From positions 124,001-188,000 of the forward strand of contig NZ_CP163435.1 in assembly GCF_041051975.1 (NCBI RefSeq): 64,000 nt of DNA, given 5' to 3'. Source of the DNA: Streptomyces sp. R21. Its GTDB lineage: Bacteria > Actinomycetota > Actinomycetes > Streptomycetales > Streptomycetaceae. The notes below the pieces were generated by a model. The model made no database searches and had not been told where the DNA came from. It worked only from the letters and a program-made list of their open reading frames with translations. This document shows positions 16,314 through 23,191 of this stretch, in pieces (position 1 is the stretch's first letter; each line of letters opens with the position of its first letter). A program made the position numbers and the translations under genes.

Positions 16314-17048
16314 ATGAAGAAGCAGCGTTTTTCCAATGGTAGCCAGGAATCACAGTCCTCCAGCGTGGAGTCACGCAGGGGCAAGGAGGAGATGAGTCGG
16401 GACCTCTCAAGCGCCAATGATCAGTTGAGTGCGGTTCAGTTCTATCTCAACAAATCCAAATTGGTACCTGAAAAGGGACCGGACAGCGAGTACGGCAAGC
16501 TCTTTTGGGGACTATATCAAGACTGCCAGAAAGAGGGAATAAAAGCCAAGGACTTCTGTTCGGCATTTCTCTACGGTAAAGACTATCCGCGCAGGGTGCG
16601 CGATGGAGTGGCGGGAGTATTGAGTCACGATGATCTGTTTATAGGCCTCGCCAGCCTTGAGAAGGGGACAGGCTTCAAGGAGAAGATAGCTTTTACGCCT
16701 GAGAGGCAGGAGGAACTGGAGAAGGCCCGCGCCAAAGAAGAACGCGAACGTAAGGAAGCGATCAAGGGTCGGCTTGAGTCCGCAGAGACCAAGCTCAAAA
16801 GAAAGATCGAGCTGGATGCGGCGCTTGCGGTCTGCATAGGCGCGTTGCGGACGAAGATTGGCTCCCTGAGCCAAGAGCTGGCCGTTCCCGGCGGGCAACA
16901 GCAGAGCCTGCGTCGTCGCCTTGAATTGGCGGAAGAGGCCCTGAGGAGGGCCTTGGCGCGCCGGGAGAAGAACCACGAAGAACTCCGCGAGTGCGCTGGC
17001 AGGCTGCTCAAGGTCGTCGGCGAGGTTAAGCCCTTCCTCGACTTGTGA
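16314..17048 (+). CDS. coiled-coil protein of unknown function
   Basis: 244 aa from ATG 16314. The first ~40 residues are Ser/Gln-rich, residues about 45-140 form a globular helical domain (SAVQFYLNKSKLV, YGKLFWGLYQDCQKEGIKAK), and 150-240 are a long charged coiled coil (EELEKARAKEERERKEAIKG). Codon use and GC are lower than in neighbouring genes, with AAA, AAT and ATA codons, a sign of recent transfer. Operon partner is the 43-aa membrane peptide. No enzyme motif seen. Confidence 0.75.
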   Translation: MKKQRFSNGSQESQSSSVESRRGKEEMSRDLSSANDQLSAVQFYLNKSKLVPEKGPDSEYGKLFWGLYQDCQKEGIKAKDFCSAFLYGKDYPRRVRDGVAGVLSHDDLFIGLASLEKGTGFKEKIAFTPERQEELEKARAKEERERKEAIKGRLESAETKLKRKIELDAALAVCIGALRTKIGSLSQELAVPGGQQQSLRRRLELAEEALRRALARREKNHEELRECAGRLLKVVGEVKPFLDL

Positions 17049-17371
17049 GGGCAACGCGGCTTGTGGCTGTGTTCTCAAAATGGCCGGGCCAGACCAGCAG
17101 TTGTGCGACCGCACCGTGCTGCGCGCCGACTGGCGGCCCGCCGATAGACCGGCGGGTCATGGCGGGCCTGGCCCCCGCTCACGTATCCGGCGTCCGGTGG
17201 GTCGACGGTGAGCCGGCCACCCGTGAGCGCTGGCGCGCCCTGGTCACCTCCCGGCCTCGCCACCTCGGCATTCCGCAGTAGCGGCTGAAGGCCCGTGCAG
17301 CGGTGTGACTTACCGTCCGCACGGGTGAAGCGGCAGCAAACCGCTGGGCGGAGCGGAGGCGATCACCGCTA
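17049..17371. other. intergenic region with hairpins
   Basis: No supportable gene. It contains a GCCCGTGC...GCACGGG(T) inverted repeat with about 20 nt between the arms (about 17290-17326), possibly a terminator for the coiled-coil gene or part of the leader of the HNH gene. A short frame ending at 17281 (TRERWRALVTSRPRHLGIPQ) may be a gene remnant. Confidence 0.3.
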
Positions 17372-17400
17372 CGAAGATCACGACCTGTTTGTGATCTTCG
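17372..17400 (+). promoter_or_regulatory. perfect 10-bp inverted repeat before the HNH nuclease gene
   Basis: CGAAGATCAC (17372-17381) and GTGATCTTCG (17391-17400) flank a 9-nt loop and end directly at the ribosome-binding site (AGAGGAAG) of the gene at 17414. It could be an operator or an RNA hairpin controlling ribosome access. Confidence 0.6.
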
Positions 17401-17413
17401 AGAGGAAGCCTCC

Positions 17414-18076
17414 GTGCGTCTCACCCGTGCCGCGGCCGCCGCACTGTCCGCGCTCGCCGTCCTGCTCACCCCTACCAACGCACATGCCGCCGCCCCCGGC
17501 GACACTGTCGCCCTGCCCATCCGCGACGCCTTGACGGCACTCCTCGTCCAGGGTGAGGACCGCACCGGCTACGAACGCACGAAGTTCCGGCACTGGATCG
17601 ACGCCGACCACAACGGATGCTCGACAAGGAGCGAGGTGTTGCTCGAGGAGGCAGTCACTGCTCCCGAGCAGGGCGCCAACTGCCAGCTCACCGGCGGCAC
17701 CTGGTACTCGCCGTATGACGACACCTACTTCACCCAGGCCCGCGCCCTCGACATCGACCACTTGGTCCCGCTCGCCGAAGCCTGGGATTCCGGCGCCTCC
17801 GCTTGGAGTGCGAAGGAGCGCGAGGCCTACGCCAACGACCTCGGGGACTCGCGGGCGCTGATTGCGGTGTCCGCCGCTTCCAACCGCAGCAAATCTGATC
17901 AAGATCCGGCGACCTGGCAGCCCCCGGCCGCCGGCTACCGCTGCACCTACGCCACCGACTGGGTGAGCGTCAAAACCCGCTGGAATCTCGCCATCGACCC
18001 CGCGGAACAGGCCGCGCTCACCGACACCCTGGGTGGCTGCCCGAACATCCCCATCGAGGTCACCCGCGCCCGATGA
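17414..18076 (+). CDS. secreted HNH endonuclease family protein (DUF1524-like)
   Basis: 220 aa from GTG 17414. A signal peptide (MRLTRAAAAALSALAVLL, cleavage near AHAAA) shows export. The catalytic region is LDIDHLVPLAEAWDSGAS (His116), followed by VSAASNRSKSDQDP, giving the D-H...N-x-x-x-K pattern of HNH/GmrSD-C-type nucleases. Six Cys in the mature part may form disulfides. Usual length for Streptomyces extracellular HNH proteins. A 16-bp hairpin terminator follows at 18089. Confidence 0.88.
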   Translation: MRLTRAAAAALSALAVLLTPTNAHAAAPGDTVALPIRDALTALLVQGEDRTGYERTKFRHWIDADHNGCSTRSEVLLEEAVTAPEQGANCQLTGGTWYSPYDDTYFTQARALDIDHLVPLAEAWDSGASAWSAKEREAYANDLGDSRALIAVSAASNRSKSDQDPATWQPPAAGYRCTYATDWVSVKTRWNLAIDPAEQAALTDTLGGCPNIPIEVTRAR

Positions 18077-18088
18077 CCCCCAGAACGC

Positions 18089-18125
18089 GTGAGACCCGCT
18101 CCGCAGATCGCGGAGCGGGCCTCAC
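18089..18125. terminator. strong hairpin, bidirectional terminator candidate
   Basis: 16-nt arms 18089-18104 and 18110-18125 pair at 15 of 16 positions around a 5-nt loop (GTGAG.CCCGCTCCGC / GCGGAGCGGG.CTCAC). It is 13 bp after the HNH gene stop and directly adjoins the conserved element that reads on the minus strand, so it can end both transcripts. Confidence 0.75.
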
Positions 18126-18129
18126 GTTC

Positions 18130-18247
18130 GAGCGCCGGGCAGGCCTTGCACCTGCATCGTCCCGCAGGAAGCGGGACGTCTTTCCTTGGACCACCAACGC
18201 AGTACCAGGCACCACGAGTTCTGGCGACCGACTCAAGATCAAGTATA
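18130..18247 (-). ncRNA. conserved structured element, copy A
   Basis: 118 bp, about 86% identical without indels to 37318-37435. On the minus strand it can fold a hairpin with CGTCCCGC/GCGGGACG arms (18158-18178, loop of 5) and a GCAGG-loop-CCTGC hairpin (18139-18155) that resemble anticodon and T arms. The pair 18160/18176 is T-A here and C-G in copy B, a compensatory change. A terminator-like hairpin follows on its minus-strand 3' side. No acceptor stem closes, so it is not an ordinary tRNA. Identity unknown. Confidence 0.5.
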
Positions 18248-18512
18248 ACGGCCCCTGCGGCTTCCGGTCACGGAGCGCGGTACCCACCGGGCACGGCTCG
18301 GGACGGGTACGGACGAGCCCGTTGCGCCGCGTGGGATGACGGCCCCAGCAGATCAGGGATTCCAGGTGCGCAGGAAGGCGGCGATCCGGGCTCCGGTGCG
18401 CCCTTGTTCTCCATCCTTCCGGGGCCCATTCGGCCTACCCTCCCGAGCCGCACCGAACAGCAGCTTCTAGCGTCAGGGACATCGGCCGCTTCAGGCTGGG
18501 AGGAGGCCTTTC

Positions 18513-18914
18513 ATGAACCGCAAAAGCGTTGCAGGCGGCATAGTCGCCGCGATCGCGTCGATCGCCCCGCTGTCCGGTGTCGCATACGCCCAGGACCTCG
18601 ACTGCCGCGACTTCGTCTTTCAGGAAGACGCGCAGGCTGTCTTCAATGCCGACCCGTCGGACCCCAACCGTCTGGACGAGGACCAGGGCCCGGATGACGG
18701 CATCGCCTGTGAGGCACTGCCGCACCGAGCCACCGCCTCGCCCAGCCAGACTGCCGTCCCCTCAGCGGCCACCCCCACCCGCGGTGTTCAGGGCGGTGCG
18801 GGCGGCACCGTCCGCACAGGCCCGTCAGGATGGGACATGAGCGTGGGCCTTGGCCTCACCGCAAGCGGCGCCCTCGCAGCCGGTCTCACTCTGCACCGCA
18901 TGCGCCGCACCTGA
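18513..18914 (+). CDS. excalibur calcium-binding domain protein, membrane-anchored
   Basis: 133 aa from ATG 18513 (GGGAGGAGG upstream). A signal peptide (residues 1-26, ending VAYA) is followed by an excalibur domain: [18 protein letters not shown], then [18 protein letters not shown] with paired Cys and the DxDxDG-like acidic loop. A Thr/Pro/Ala-rich linker leads to a C-terminal hydrophobic helix ([16 protein letters not shown]) and HRMRRT, resembling a wall or membrane retention tail. Probably extracellular; excalibur domains often accompany secreted nucleases, as with the HNH gene upstream. Confidence 0.87.
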   Translation: MNRKSVAGGIVAAIASIAPLSGVAYAQDLDCRDFVFQEDAQAVFNADPSDPNRLDEDQGPDDGIACEALPHRATASPSQTAVPSAATPTRGVQGGAGGTVRTGPSGWDMSVGLGLTASGALAAGLTLHRMRRT

Positions 18915-19191
18915 GTGCACCTTAGAAGATGCCCGCCTGGCGTTCAGATCCACGCCAGTATCCGACCGCACGCGCGGTGACGGACACGGAAGCGTTTGTC
19001 GCCCGTGCCGATGTTGATGTTGATGTTTTGGAGTTTTCTGGAATACGCGTTCCTGACCCCCGCGCCTTGATCGCCGCCGGATACTTGTTGTTCGCCCGTG
19101 TGGGCCGCTCCGTGCCCGGCCGTGGTTCGGCGCCGGCGCGAACGGGCCGGGAGCCGCACGATGCGGCTCCCGGCCTGCAACGCTGCCCGGT
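18915..19191. other. intergenic and repeat flank
   Basis: No gene seen. From 19053 onward it is the duplicated flank of the GRDP locus. Confidence 0.4.
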
Positions 19192-19383
19192 TCAGTGGCA
19201 GTTGGACCCAGGCGTGCAGGGCAAGCACTTGGCCGCGTCCTTCTCCCCCAGCGGAAGGTCGACGCCAAAGCCGTTGTCGGCGAGGATCTGCGCAGCGCGC
19301 ATCACGATTCCGTCGGCCTTGCGGTCGACCTCAGGGCACGTGTTCGAGGAATTGGCCGCGGAAGTGGCGCGCGCAGAACTCGC
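19053..19383. repeat. direct repeat, copy 2 (first copy 575-904)
   Basis: Matches 575-904 through the GRDP C-terminal coding half and its terminator. One extra base lies in the coding part (near 19338). Confidence 0.85.
19145..19175 (-). terminator. hairpin terminator beside the broken GRDP copy
   Basis: Same 13-bp perfect stem as 667-697 (arms 19145-19157 and 19163-19175) with a loop of ACGAT. Confidence 0.65.
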
Positions 19384-19431
19384 CACGGTTGTGCCCCACG
19401 ATCCGGCGGGCAGCACCACGACCTGGTTCAT
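19192..19431 (-). pseudogene. GRDP-like C-terminal copy fused to a foreign N-terminus
   Basis: An ORF of 79 codons starts at ATG 19431 with an excellent GGAGGG site (19441-19446) and reads MNQVVVLPAGSWGTTV, then passes through the GRDP sequence in the wrong frame until an inserted base restores the native frame at EVDRKADGIVMRAAQI. It ends in the intact tail KCLPCTPGSNCH. The first half and central core are therefore lost. It is divergent from the XRE gene of the RiPP cluster, as the complete copy is divergent from the XRE gene at 1332. It may be dead, or expressed as a short tail peptide. Confidence 0.65.
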
Positions 19432-19540
19432 CGTGTGGTCCCCTCCTTCAAGTGGTGTTCGGCGAGCCTGGATCAACAACCTGAGGTTCCGGCGTCCCCG
19501 GCGACGGGGACGACTTCGGTACGAGCGTTAGGGGGAGGCC

Positions 19541-20338
19541 ATGTCACGGTCGGCCGGTGGCGAGACGGCGTTGAAACGCGCTCGAGTATCACGGAATTGG
19601 ACGCTGGAGGATGCGGTCGAGCGCTTGAATGTGATCACGGGAGGGTCGGCGGACGCCAGCCTGTTGAGTGCCTGGGAGTCCGGTCGGCGGCGTACCGGTA
19701 CTCGGAATCGGGCGGCTCTGTGTCAGCTGTACCGGGAGCGGTCGGAGCTGCTGTTCGCGCACCAGGACGGGGCGTTGGTCAGCGTTCTGGAGGAGTCGGG
19801 AACGGCGGTTGTCGTGAAGGTCCTCACTCGCTGGATGGACCTGCTGGAGGCCATGGTCGAGGTCGTGGATTGTGCCGAGGAGTGGTTGGTGGTGACCGGC
19901 AGCCGGTCCCGGGAGAAGTCGTATCTGGCCGCGATTGAAACGGCCGTCGCCCAGGCTCCTGATCTCGTGCACTACCGCGTCTTATACGGGCCGCCCCGGC
20001 ATCCGGAATTGACGGACCATCTGCTGCGGCTGCTGGAGTTGCGTGATCCGCGTGAGCGGCGCCACGGCGTCCAGACGTTGAGGATCGGCATCGTGGAACA
20101 AATGACTGCCATGGAACGGTTCTTCGTCGCCTCTGAGAGTTCGGCGGTCGTGCCGCTGCCGTCGTTCCACGGCGCGCAGGCGTTCGACTGCGGCATTCTG
20201 CTGGGACGCGAGGCGGCGGTGGGGTTGGTCCAGCACGGGCGTGAGGCGTGTGCGTCGGCGCGGCCGGTGGAGAGCGCCGAGGCGGTGCACGCACTTGCCG
20301 TGCGGGAGGGCCATGCGGGCAGGCGAGGAGAAACGTGA
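19541..20338 (+). CDS. XRE-family regulator of the RiPP-type cluster
   Basis: 265 aa from ATG 19541 with GGGGGAGG upstream. N-terminal HTH at about residues 8-70 (ALKRARVSRNWTLEDAVERL, LLSAWESGRRRTGTRNRAAL), then a sensor-like C-terminal domain with LVVTGSRSREKSYLAAIETA and FDCGILLGREAA, resembling domains that follow HTHs in helicase- or phospholipase-D-like regulators. Its TGA overlaps the GTG of the M20 gene, so the regulator is the first gene of the operon. Likely cluster-specific activator or repressor. Confidence 0.8.
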   Translation: MSRSAGGETALKRARVSRNWTLEDAVERLNVITGGSADASLLSAWESGRRRTGTRNRAALCQLYRERSELLFAHQDGALVSVLEESGTAVVVKVLTRWMDLLEAMVEVVDCAEEWLVVTGSRSREKSYLAAIETAVAQAPDLVHYRVLYGPPRHPELTDHLLRLLELRDPRERRHGVQTLRIGIVEQMTAMERFFVASESSAVVPLPSFHGAQAFDCGILLGREAAVGLVQHGREACASARPVESAEAVHALAVREGHAGRRGET

Positions 20339-21531
20339 GCGAGAACCTGGTGGAGCCGGCACGGAATCGGGTGGCGTCGGTGATCGATCTGGCGCAGCGG
20401 CTGGTGCGGGTGCCCTCCCGTGGCGGCCTCGACCCCTACGGACCGGTCTTGAATGTGTTGGAGGAGTGGCTGTTCGGCCACGGTCTGCCGCACAAGCGGC
20501 TGATGAGCCCGGAGGGGAATCTGGTCGGTCTGGTGGTGGAGATCGCCGGTGGTGCGCCCGGGGCGTGGTGGGCACTGGATGCCTGTGTGGATACCGCGCC
20601 GTTCGGCGATGAGAGCGCCTGGACCTTCTCGCCGACGTCCGGCGAGGTACGCGACGGGTGGCTGCTGGGCCGGGGAGCGGCGGACTCCAAGCTTGCGGCG
20701 GCCATGTTCTGTCACATCGCCGCCGATGTCCGCGCCCAAGCCGGCCAGCTGGCCGGGGGGTTGGCGGTGCTTCTGGACGTCGATGAGCACACCGGCTCTT
20801 TCGGCGGTGCTCGGGCTTATCTGGCGGACCCTGGGATCCCGGTACCGGCCGGCGTGATGATCGGTTATCCGGGCCTCGATGAAGTGGTCGTGGGCGGCCG
20901 TGGGCTGTGGCGGGCGCGCGTGTCGGTGCCCGGTGCGTCCGGGCACTCCGGCTCCAGCCGCCGCACGACCGGTGCGATCTCTCGGGCCGCCTGTCTGATC
21001 CAGTCCCTGGACAATGCCGTCATGGCGCCTGCGGCGCCCGGCGACCCGTTCCCGCTGCCGCCCAAGATTTCGGTGACCGCCTGCCATGGCGGTGAAGGAT
21101 TCTCTGTGGTGCCCGACTTGTGTGTGCTGAACGTCGACGTGCGTCTGACCCCTTCCTTCGGTGAGGACGAAGCCGGACTGCTCGTCCACGATCTCATCGC
21201 GGCCTTGGACCGGGACCTGCCCGGCCCGCGGCCCACCGACGTCGAAGTCGTCGCTGCGTGGCCGCCGTTCCAGCTCCAGCCCGGCCAGGAGCCGGCCGCC
21301 GCGCTGTTCCGCGCGGCCAAGGAGACGGGACTCGACCCGCACGCCAAGACCGCGGGTCCTTCGAACATCGGCAACCTGCTCGCCAGCCACGGCAACATCG
21401 CCGTCACCGCCGGTTTCGGCGTCCCCTATGAGGGACTGCACGGCCTGGATGAACGCGCCCACCTCGCCGAACTCCCGAAGGTCTACGCCGTCTACCACCA
21501 AGCGGTTGTTGACCTGCTGAGTCCCGTCTGA
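20335..21531 (+). CDS. M20 metallopeptidase-like protein with altered metal ligands
   Basis: 398 aa, GTG 20335 overlapping the XRE stop, GAGGAG upstream. The fold is M20 (ArgE/DapE/CPG2 type): LGRGAADSK (Asp117), a dimerisation domain with GASGHSGSSRR, and a final LHGLDERAHL (His369). Yet the usual HxD is ACVD (Cys84 for His), the DEE pair is DEH (Glu151, His152) and the GEP motif is GYPG (Tyr178 for Glu). Three of five canonical metal ligands are replaced, while the catalytic Glu151 is kept. In this cluster it may trim the leader or final peptide, or bind it without hydrolysis. Family is sure; activity is not. Confidence 0.8.
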   Translation: MSENLVEPARNRVASVIDLAQRLVRVPSRGGLDPYGPVLNVLEEWLFGHGLPHKRLMSPEGNLVGLVVEIAGGAPGAWWALDACVDTAPFGDESAWTFSPTSGEVRDGWLLGRGAADSKLAAAMFCHIAADVRAQAGQLAGGLAVLLDVDEHTGSFGGARAYLADPGIPVPAGVMIGYPGLDEVVVGGRGLWRARVSVPGASGHSGSSRRTTGAISRAACLIQSLDNAVMAPAAPGDPFPLPPKISVTACHGGEGFSVVPDLCVLNVDVRLTPSFGEDEAGLLVHDLIAALDRDLPGPRPTDVEVVAAWPPFQLQPGQEPAAALFRAAKETGLDPHAKTAGPSNIGNLLASHGNIAVTAGFGVPYEGLHGLDERAHLAELPKVYAVYHQAVVDLLSPV

Positions 21532-21658
21532 GATCCCAGATCCCTACCAGGTCCGTTCCATTGCGCCTCCCAGCAAGTCCCCAGTTGCGTCTCTGTCCGC
21601 CTCACCGCGGGCGCGGTCCCATGGACACGCCAGCCGCGCCGCATCGAGGAGGTTCGCG

Positions 21659-22297
21659 ATGGACACCGCAACGACAACCGGACGCAGCCCGGCGAGAAAG
21701 GTGTGGGAGGAGGCGGGCACGGTCCTCATCCCAGATGCGCTCAGCGCCGACCGCTTCCTGGCCCTGGTTGCCGAGGCACATGAGCTGCTGCTGACGGCGA
21801 GCCCGCACATCCACGAGCACACCAGCGCGCACCGCGACGGCTCCTTCGCCTCCCCGGTGCACTGCGCGTTCATCGACGGCGGCGCCCAACTCCAGGCGCT
21901 GGCCTATGACAGGGAGTTCCTCGGGGCGCTGCGCGAGGCGACCGGTGTCCCGCGCCTGGTCCCGCGCGGCGGCGCGATCGTGGTCTACGAGGAGGGCGAC
22001 TTCCAGGGCCTGCACACCGACAGCGTGAAGTCCACGGTCACCGTCACCCTCGCGCTGACCGGCACCCTGGCCCCGATGGGCTGGGCGCCCCATCTGCGCA
22101 ACGCCCACCCCGGCACCCTGGCCGAGGTGGTCGCCGAGCATGGCATCCTCCCCAAGGGCGAGCCCTTCACGACCCTCGAGCACCCTTACGGTGACGGCAG
22201 CGTGCGCGCGTTCGCCGGCTACGCCGTGCCGCACTGGCGCCCGCGCCACACCGGCCCGCGCGGCCTGTTGCTGACCATGCCGTTCCTGGACCTGTGA
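21659..22297 (+). CDS. 2OG-Fe(II) oxygenase-like protein 1
   Basis: 212 aa from ATG 21659 with GAGGAGG at 21646-21652. It shows the double-stranded beta-helix facial triad: His119-Thr-Asp121 in GDFQGLHTD, distal His192 in AVPHWRPRH, and Arg201 as likely 2-oxoglutarate anchor. The segment APMGWAPHLR is shared with the next gene, so the two are paralogues. The C-terminus GLLLTMPFLDL is the expected last strand. It would use Fe(II), O2 and 2-oxoglutarate to hydroxylate or desaturate a substrate, presumably the peptide encoded at 22952. Stop overlaps the next start. Confidence 0.78.
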   Translation: MDTATTTGRSPARKVWEEAGTVLIPDALSADRFLALVAEAHELLLTASPHIHEHTSAHRDGSFASPVHCAFIDGGAQLQALAYDREFLGALREATGVPRLVPRGGAIVVYEEGDFQGLHTDSVKSTVTVTLALTGTLAPMGWAPHLRNAHPGTLAEVVAEHGILPKGEPFTTLEHPYGDGSVRAFAGYAVPHWRPRHTGPRGLLLTMPFLDL

Positions 22298-22923
22298 GCG
22301 GCGCGATGACGACGCTGCGTCAGACGTGGCTGGCACAGGGCCATGCGCCGGTGCCGGCCGACGCTGTCGAGGACGAATTGTGGGAAGAGCTGACGGTCGA
22401 GGCGGTGCGGTGCGAGCCGGTCGCGGTGGACCGTCACAACCGCCGGCCCGGTCTGCTGGTGATGCGGGACGGCTCGATTACCAGCCCGCAGCGCTGCCGG
22501 GTCCACCCCGGCGGCCCGGCGCTGCGCGCCCTGGCGACGTCGAAGGCCCTGACGCAGGCAGCGTGCGAGGCCACCGGGCGGCTGAGGATGACTGCGATCC
22601 GCTTCGGGCTGAAGTACTACCAGCCGGGTGACTTCATGCACGTCCACCGCGACGACGGGAAGTGCGAGATCACCTTCTCGTGCGGCCTCACACCGGGCCT
22701 GGCCCCGATGGGCTGGCTCCCCAAGCTGCGCTGGCTGACCACCGACCAGGTCGCTGCCCGCCTCGCGGATGCGCCCTACCCGCAGGGCGGCGGCGCCTTC
22801 CCGATCTCCTACCGCTGTCTGAACGGATTCGACGGCAGTCGCATCCCCCACTGGCGCGCCCCGCTCGACTCCGCGTCGCGCGAGGTGCTGGTCACCATCT
22901 GCTTCACCGACCTGACGGTGTAG
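22294..22923 (+). CDS. 2OG-Fe(II) oxygenase-like protein 2
   Basis: 209 aa, GTG 22294 in a GTGA overlap with the first oxygenase; ATG 22306 is a possible alternative. The triad is His118-Arg-Asp120 in GDFMHVHRD, distal His186 in IPHWRAP and Arg196 in SREVLVTICF. LAPMGWLPKLRW aligns with the first oxygenase; an extra Cys-rich segment (KCEITFSCGL, SYRCLNGF) differs. Two tandem oxygenases with different surfaces suggest two oxidations or two positions on one peptide. 28 bp upstream of the precursor gene. Confidence 0.78.
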   Translation: MSGAMTTLRQTWLAQGHAPVPADAVEDELWEELTVEAVRCEPVAVDRHNRRPGLLVMRDGSITSPQRCRVHPGGPALRALATSKALTQAACEATGRLRMTAIRFGLKYYQPGDFMHVHRDDGKCEITFSCGLTPGLAPMGWLPKLRWLTTDQVAARLADAPYPQGGGAFPISYRCLNGFDGSRIPHWRAPLDSASREVLVTICFTDLTV

Positions 22924-22951
22924 CAGCACTGCTCCCACCAGGAGGTAACCC

Positions 22952-23113
22952 ATGACCGCCAGCGTCACCGCCCCCGGCGTCGTTGTCGATCCGGCCGACT
23001 TCATCGCCGAACTGCACACCGAGGGCCAGCTCCCGCAGAACTCCGGCGGCGACCCGGCCGTCCCCGACTCCGCCTTCCCCGACACCCACGTCTACACCCA
23101 GCCGGCCCTCTGA
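22952..23113 (+). CDS. candidate RiPP precursor peptide (53 aa)
   Basis: ATG 22952 has a perfect GGAGG 6 bp upstream; stop at 23111-23113. The N-terminal part (VVVDPADFIAELHTEGQLPQ) looks like a helical acidic leader, followed by NSGG, a possible Gly-Gly processing point, and a 20-residue C-terminal part rich in Pro and Asp with Thr, His and Tyr, ending TQPAL. It contains no Cys and few Ser/Thr, so classical lanthionine or azole chemistry is unlikely, while backbone thioamidation and 2OG hydroxylation of Pro/Asp/His are compatible. It sits directly before the YcaO gene. Core limits are inferred. Confidence 0.72.
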   Translation: MTASVTAPGVVVDPADFIAELHTEGQLPQNSGGDPAVPDSAFPDTHVYTQPAL

Positions 23114-23136
23114 CCGCAGAGGCGGCCCCGTTTCAC

Positions 23137-23165
23137 GCCCGGCCACCGGCAGTCGGCGGCCGGGC
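23137..23165 (+). terminator. hairpin between precursor and YcaO gene, likely attenuator
   Basis: GCCCGGCC (23137-23144) and GGCCGGGC (23158-23165) form a perfect 8-bp GC stem, with inner CCG/CGG pairing. It lies 24 bp after the precursor stop and 27 bp before the YcaO start. Such partial terminators let a precursor mRNA outnumber downstream enzyme mRNA. Confidence 0.6.
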
Positions 23166-23191
23166 GCCGTCCGTCCCATCCGGGAGGCGAC

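Noticed and set aside
18130..18247. Interpretation of the repeated element as an ordinary tRNA or a HEARO/OMEGA-type RNA linked to the HNH genes
   Set aside because: No seven-base acceptor stem or normal D arm can be formed, and the HNH genes are secreted proteins, unlike the IsrB/TnpB-type nucleases that use guide RNAs.
22952..23113. Lanthipeptide or thiopeptide precursor
   Set aside because: There is no Cys and few Ser/Thr, and no Lan dehydratase or thiopeptide cycloaddition enzyme in the cluster.
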